DNA from: Terrilactibacillus sp. S3-3
GTDB taxonomy: Bacteria > Bacillota > Bacilli > Bacillales > Sporolactobacillaceae
Direction of reading: 5' to 3'
Assembly: GCA_030437565.1 (NCBI GenBank)
Contig: CP129291.1
Span: forward strand, 1,240,001 to 1,304,000
DNA length: 64,000 bases
The translations under genes were made by a program, and so were the position numbers. The notes beneath the pieces were generated by a model that saw nothing but the letters and a program-made list of their open reading frames with translations, ran no database searches and was not told the DNA's origin. Below are positions 62,565-64,000 of this stretch, in pieces. The number at the start of each line of letters is the position of its first letter. Positions within the stretch are counted from its first letter, which is position 1.

Positions 62565-63300
62565 ATGTCAGGACATTCAAAGTGGAATAACATACAGCAT
62601 AAAAAGAATGCTCAAGATGCCAAGCGCGGCAAGATATTCATGAAACTATCCAAGGATATTTTTCTAGCGGCCAAAACGGGCGGCGGCGATCCCGATATGA
62701 ACGCCGGCCTGAGGCATGCCATAGATGAAGCGAAAGCGGCCAATATGCCGAATGAAAATATCTCACGTGCCATTAAAAAGCGACCGGAAATCTCGATGGT
62801 GTGACTTATGAAGAAATCACTTATGAAGGCTACGGTCCGGGAGGCGTTGCCGTGATGGTCGAAGTTTTAACCGATAATAAAAATCGTTCGGCTTCTGAAA
62901 TCCGCCACTCTTTTTCCAGAAACGGAGGAAATTTGGGGGAATCGGGCAGCGTGGCCTTTATGTTTGATAAGCAGGGGATTATCTCGATCGAAGCCTCGGA
63001 TACAATCGACGAAGAAGAAATGATGCTCGATGCCATCGATGCCGGTGCCGATGATGTTGAAAACGAGGACGGTGCTTATATCATTATTACGGCCCCTGAT
63101 GCTTTCGCCAAAGTGAAAAAAGTGCTTGAAGAAAAAGGCTATGCGATAAGCAGCGCTGAGCTGACGATGATTCCGAAAACAACGACTCAATTATCGGAAG
63201 CCGATCGTGAAAAAATGGAGCGTTTGCTTGACGCGCTTGAAAACAATGATGATGTTCAAGATATATACCATAATTGGAGGAAGAAAATAAGGCATCTTGA
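62565..63300 (+). CDS. yebC: YebC/PmpR-family protein (frame breaks)
   Basis: [20 protein letters not shown] is the invariant family start. [20 protein letters not shown], then a break near 62785, and [40 protein letters not shown] follow; the end, broken near 63275, reads [16 protein letters not shown] when corrected, stopping at 63300. About 243 residues. Members act as regulators or in relief of ribosome stalling. Confidence 0.93.
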
Positions 63301-63562
63301 TCATGGTGTGATCGGGCAGTTTTTTTTTTACTATGCTTGAATAGAAGGGGCATCTGCAGGCGGGGTGGGTGCTCTTTTTATTTTTAGGTAAGATATCGGC
63401 TTGTTCTTGCAAATTTGGGCTGGCAGCAGGGCAGGCGGTGCATCTGAGTAAAACCAGTACGGCGGGTCCCGCTGTCCGTCCATCGGTATAACTTTTTGAA
63501 GAAAAACCCGGCATTATGTTATGATGAGACTAGAAATTTTTTTGGATACGGGGAGAAGCCTT
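63301..63562. other. Gap where bofC is expected; no gene seen
   Basis: No signal peptide or BofC-like frame. There is a GTGATCGGGCAG then T9 segment (63310-63332) that may be a terminator for yebC, and a second GGGTGCTC-TTTTTATTTTT stretch at 63366-63387. Confidence 0.5.
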
Positions 63563-64000
63563 TTGATTGATTATATTCGCGGGAAAGTGACTTACCTTTC
63601 AAGTCAGGGGATTGTTGTTGAGCAATCGGGCATTGGCTATCAGATTCGCTGCGCCAATCCGTTTTCATTTCAAGCGTTATTGAACACGGAAACGACTGTC
63701 TATACCTATCAGTATGTCCGGGAAGATGTGATCGCACTTTACGGTTTCAAGACGAGAGAGGAAAGAGAACTTTTATTCAACTTTTGGGCGTATCCGGTAT
63801 CGGCCCAAAAGGCGGACTGGCTGTGTTAGCCTCCGGCCGTCCAGAGGCGATTGTGAAAGCGATAGAAGAAGAGGACGATGCTTATCTGACCAAATTTCCA
63901 GGAGTGGGCAAGAAAACAGCGCGGCAAATGATTTTGGATTTAAAAGGAAAATTTAAAGAATCTATAGGACTTTTTGATTTACCGGCGGGCGAAGGCGGTG
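63563..64000 (+). CDS. ruvA: Holliday junction helicase subunit RuvA, 3' end outside window (frame break)
   Basis: TTG 63563 opens [20 protein letters not shown], the RuvA OB-fold start, with [14 protein letters not shown] break near 63785 precedes the helix-hairpin-helix [20 protein letters not shown] (frame-corrected) and [19 protein letters not shown]. The acidic linker continues past the edge. RuvA binds the four-way junction and loads RuvB. A GGGGAGAAG site lies just upstream. Confidence 0.92.

Overview
The window is chromosomal DNA from an endospore-forming, low-to-mid GC Firmicute of the order Bacillales. From about 19.4 kb to the right edge the gene order is essentially that of Bacillus subtilis: ysoA-tig-clpX-lonB-lon-ysxC-hemAXCDBL-spoVID-ysxE-valS-folC-comC-spoIIB-radC-mreBCD-minCD-spoIVFAB-rng-rplU-prp-rpmA-spo0B-obg-pheB-niaR-safA-coxA-yebC-ruvA. 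Sporulation genes (spoVID, ysxE, spoIIB, spoIVFA/FB, spo0B, safA, coxA, GerA and YjcZ proteins) run through both halves. The genus cannot be fixed from sequence reading alone. RNase E/G is present, while maf, pheA and bofC are missing from their usual places.

Left arm (1-19 kb), accessory in character: an apbE flavin transferase with a small membrane partner; a marR/nitroreductase pair separated by a dispersed repeat; a BcrC-type undecaprenyl pyrophosphatase; a group IIC intron that has lost almost all of its reverse transcriptase and sits just after a terminator; a 3-hydroxyacyl-CoA dehydrogenase; three YjcZ-type spore microproteins interleaved with two orphan GerA-type A-subunit genes; an S-box (SAM) riboswitch in front of a YdbM-like acyl-CoA dehydrogenase; DUF4395 and DUF2306 membrane proteins; a HAD phosphatase; a broken L,D-transpeptidase start; and a large uncharacterised membrane protein.

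Right arm (19-64 kb), conserved core: protein quality control (trigger factor, ClpX, LonB, Lon), heme synthesis from glutamyl-tRNA to uroporphyrinogen III plus hemL, spore coat morphogenesis (spoVID, a CotS-like gene, ysxE), T-box-regulated valS, folC, the competence prepilin peptidase, rod shape and division-site genes (mreBCD, minCD), the sigma-K processing pair (spoIVFA/FB), the L21/Prp/L27 ribosomal cluster, Spo0B and Obg. A more AT-rich patch (39.2-40.6 kb) before valS carries a secreted 3D-like protein and a lipoprotein.

Two window-wide patterns matter. First, most long genes are cut into two to four overlapping frames by one- or two-base indels, mostly in short homopolymers and including essential genes (valS, obg, minD, lon, tig). 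This looks like uncorrected sequencing error, so I give whole-gene coordinates across the breaks. Second, a dispersed repeat of up to about 190 bp with two subterminal palindromes and YTTAT-type ends occurs at five places, three of them starting exactly at a gene's stop codon. It resembles a non-autonomous IS200/IS605-type (PATE) element and is the best candidate here for an undescribed element.
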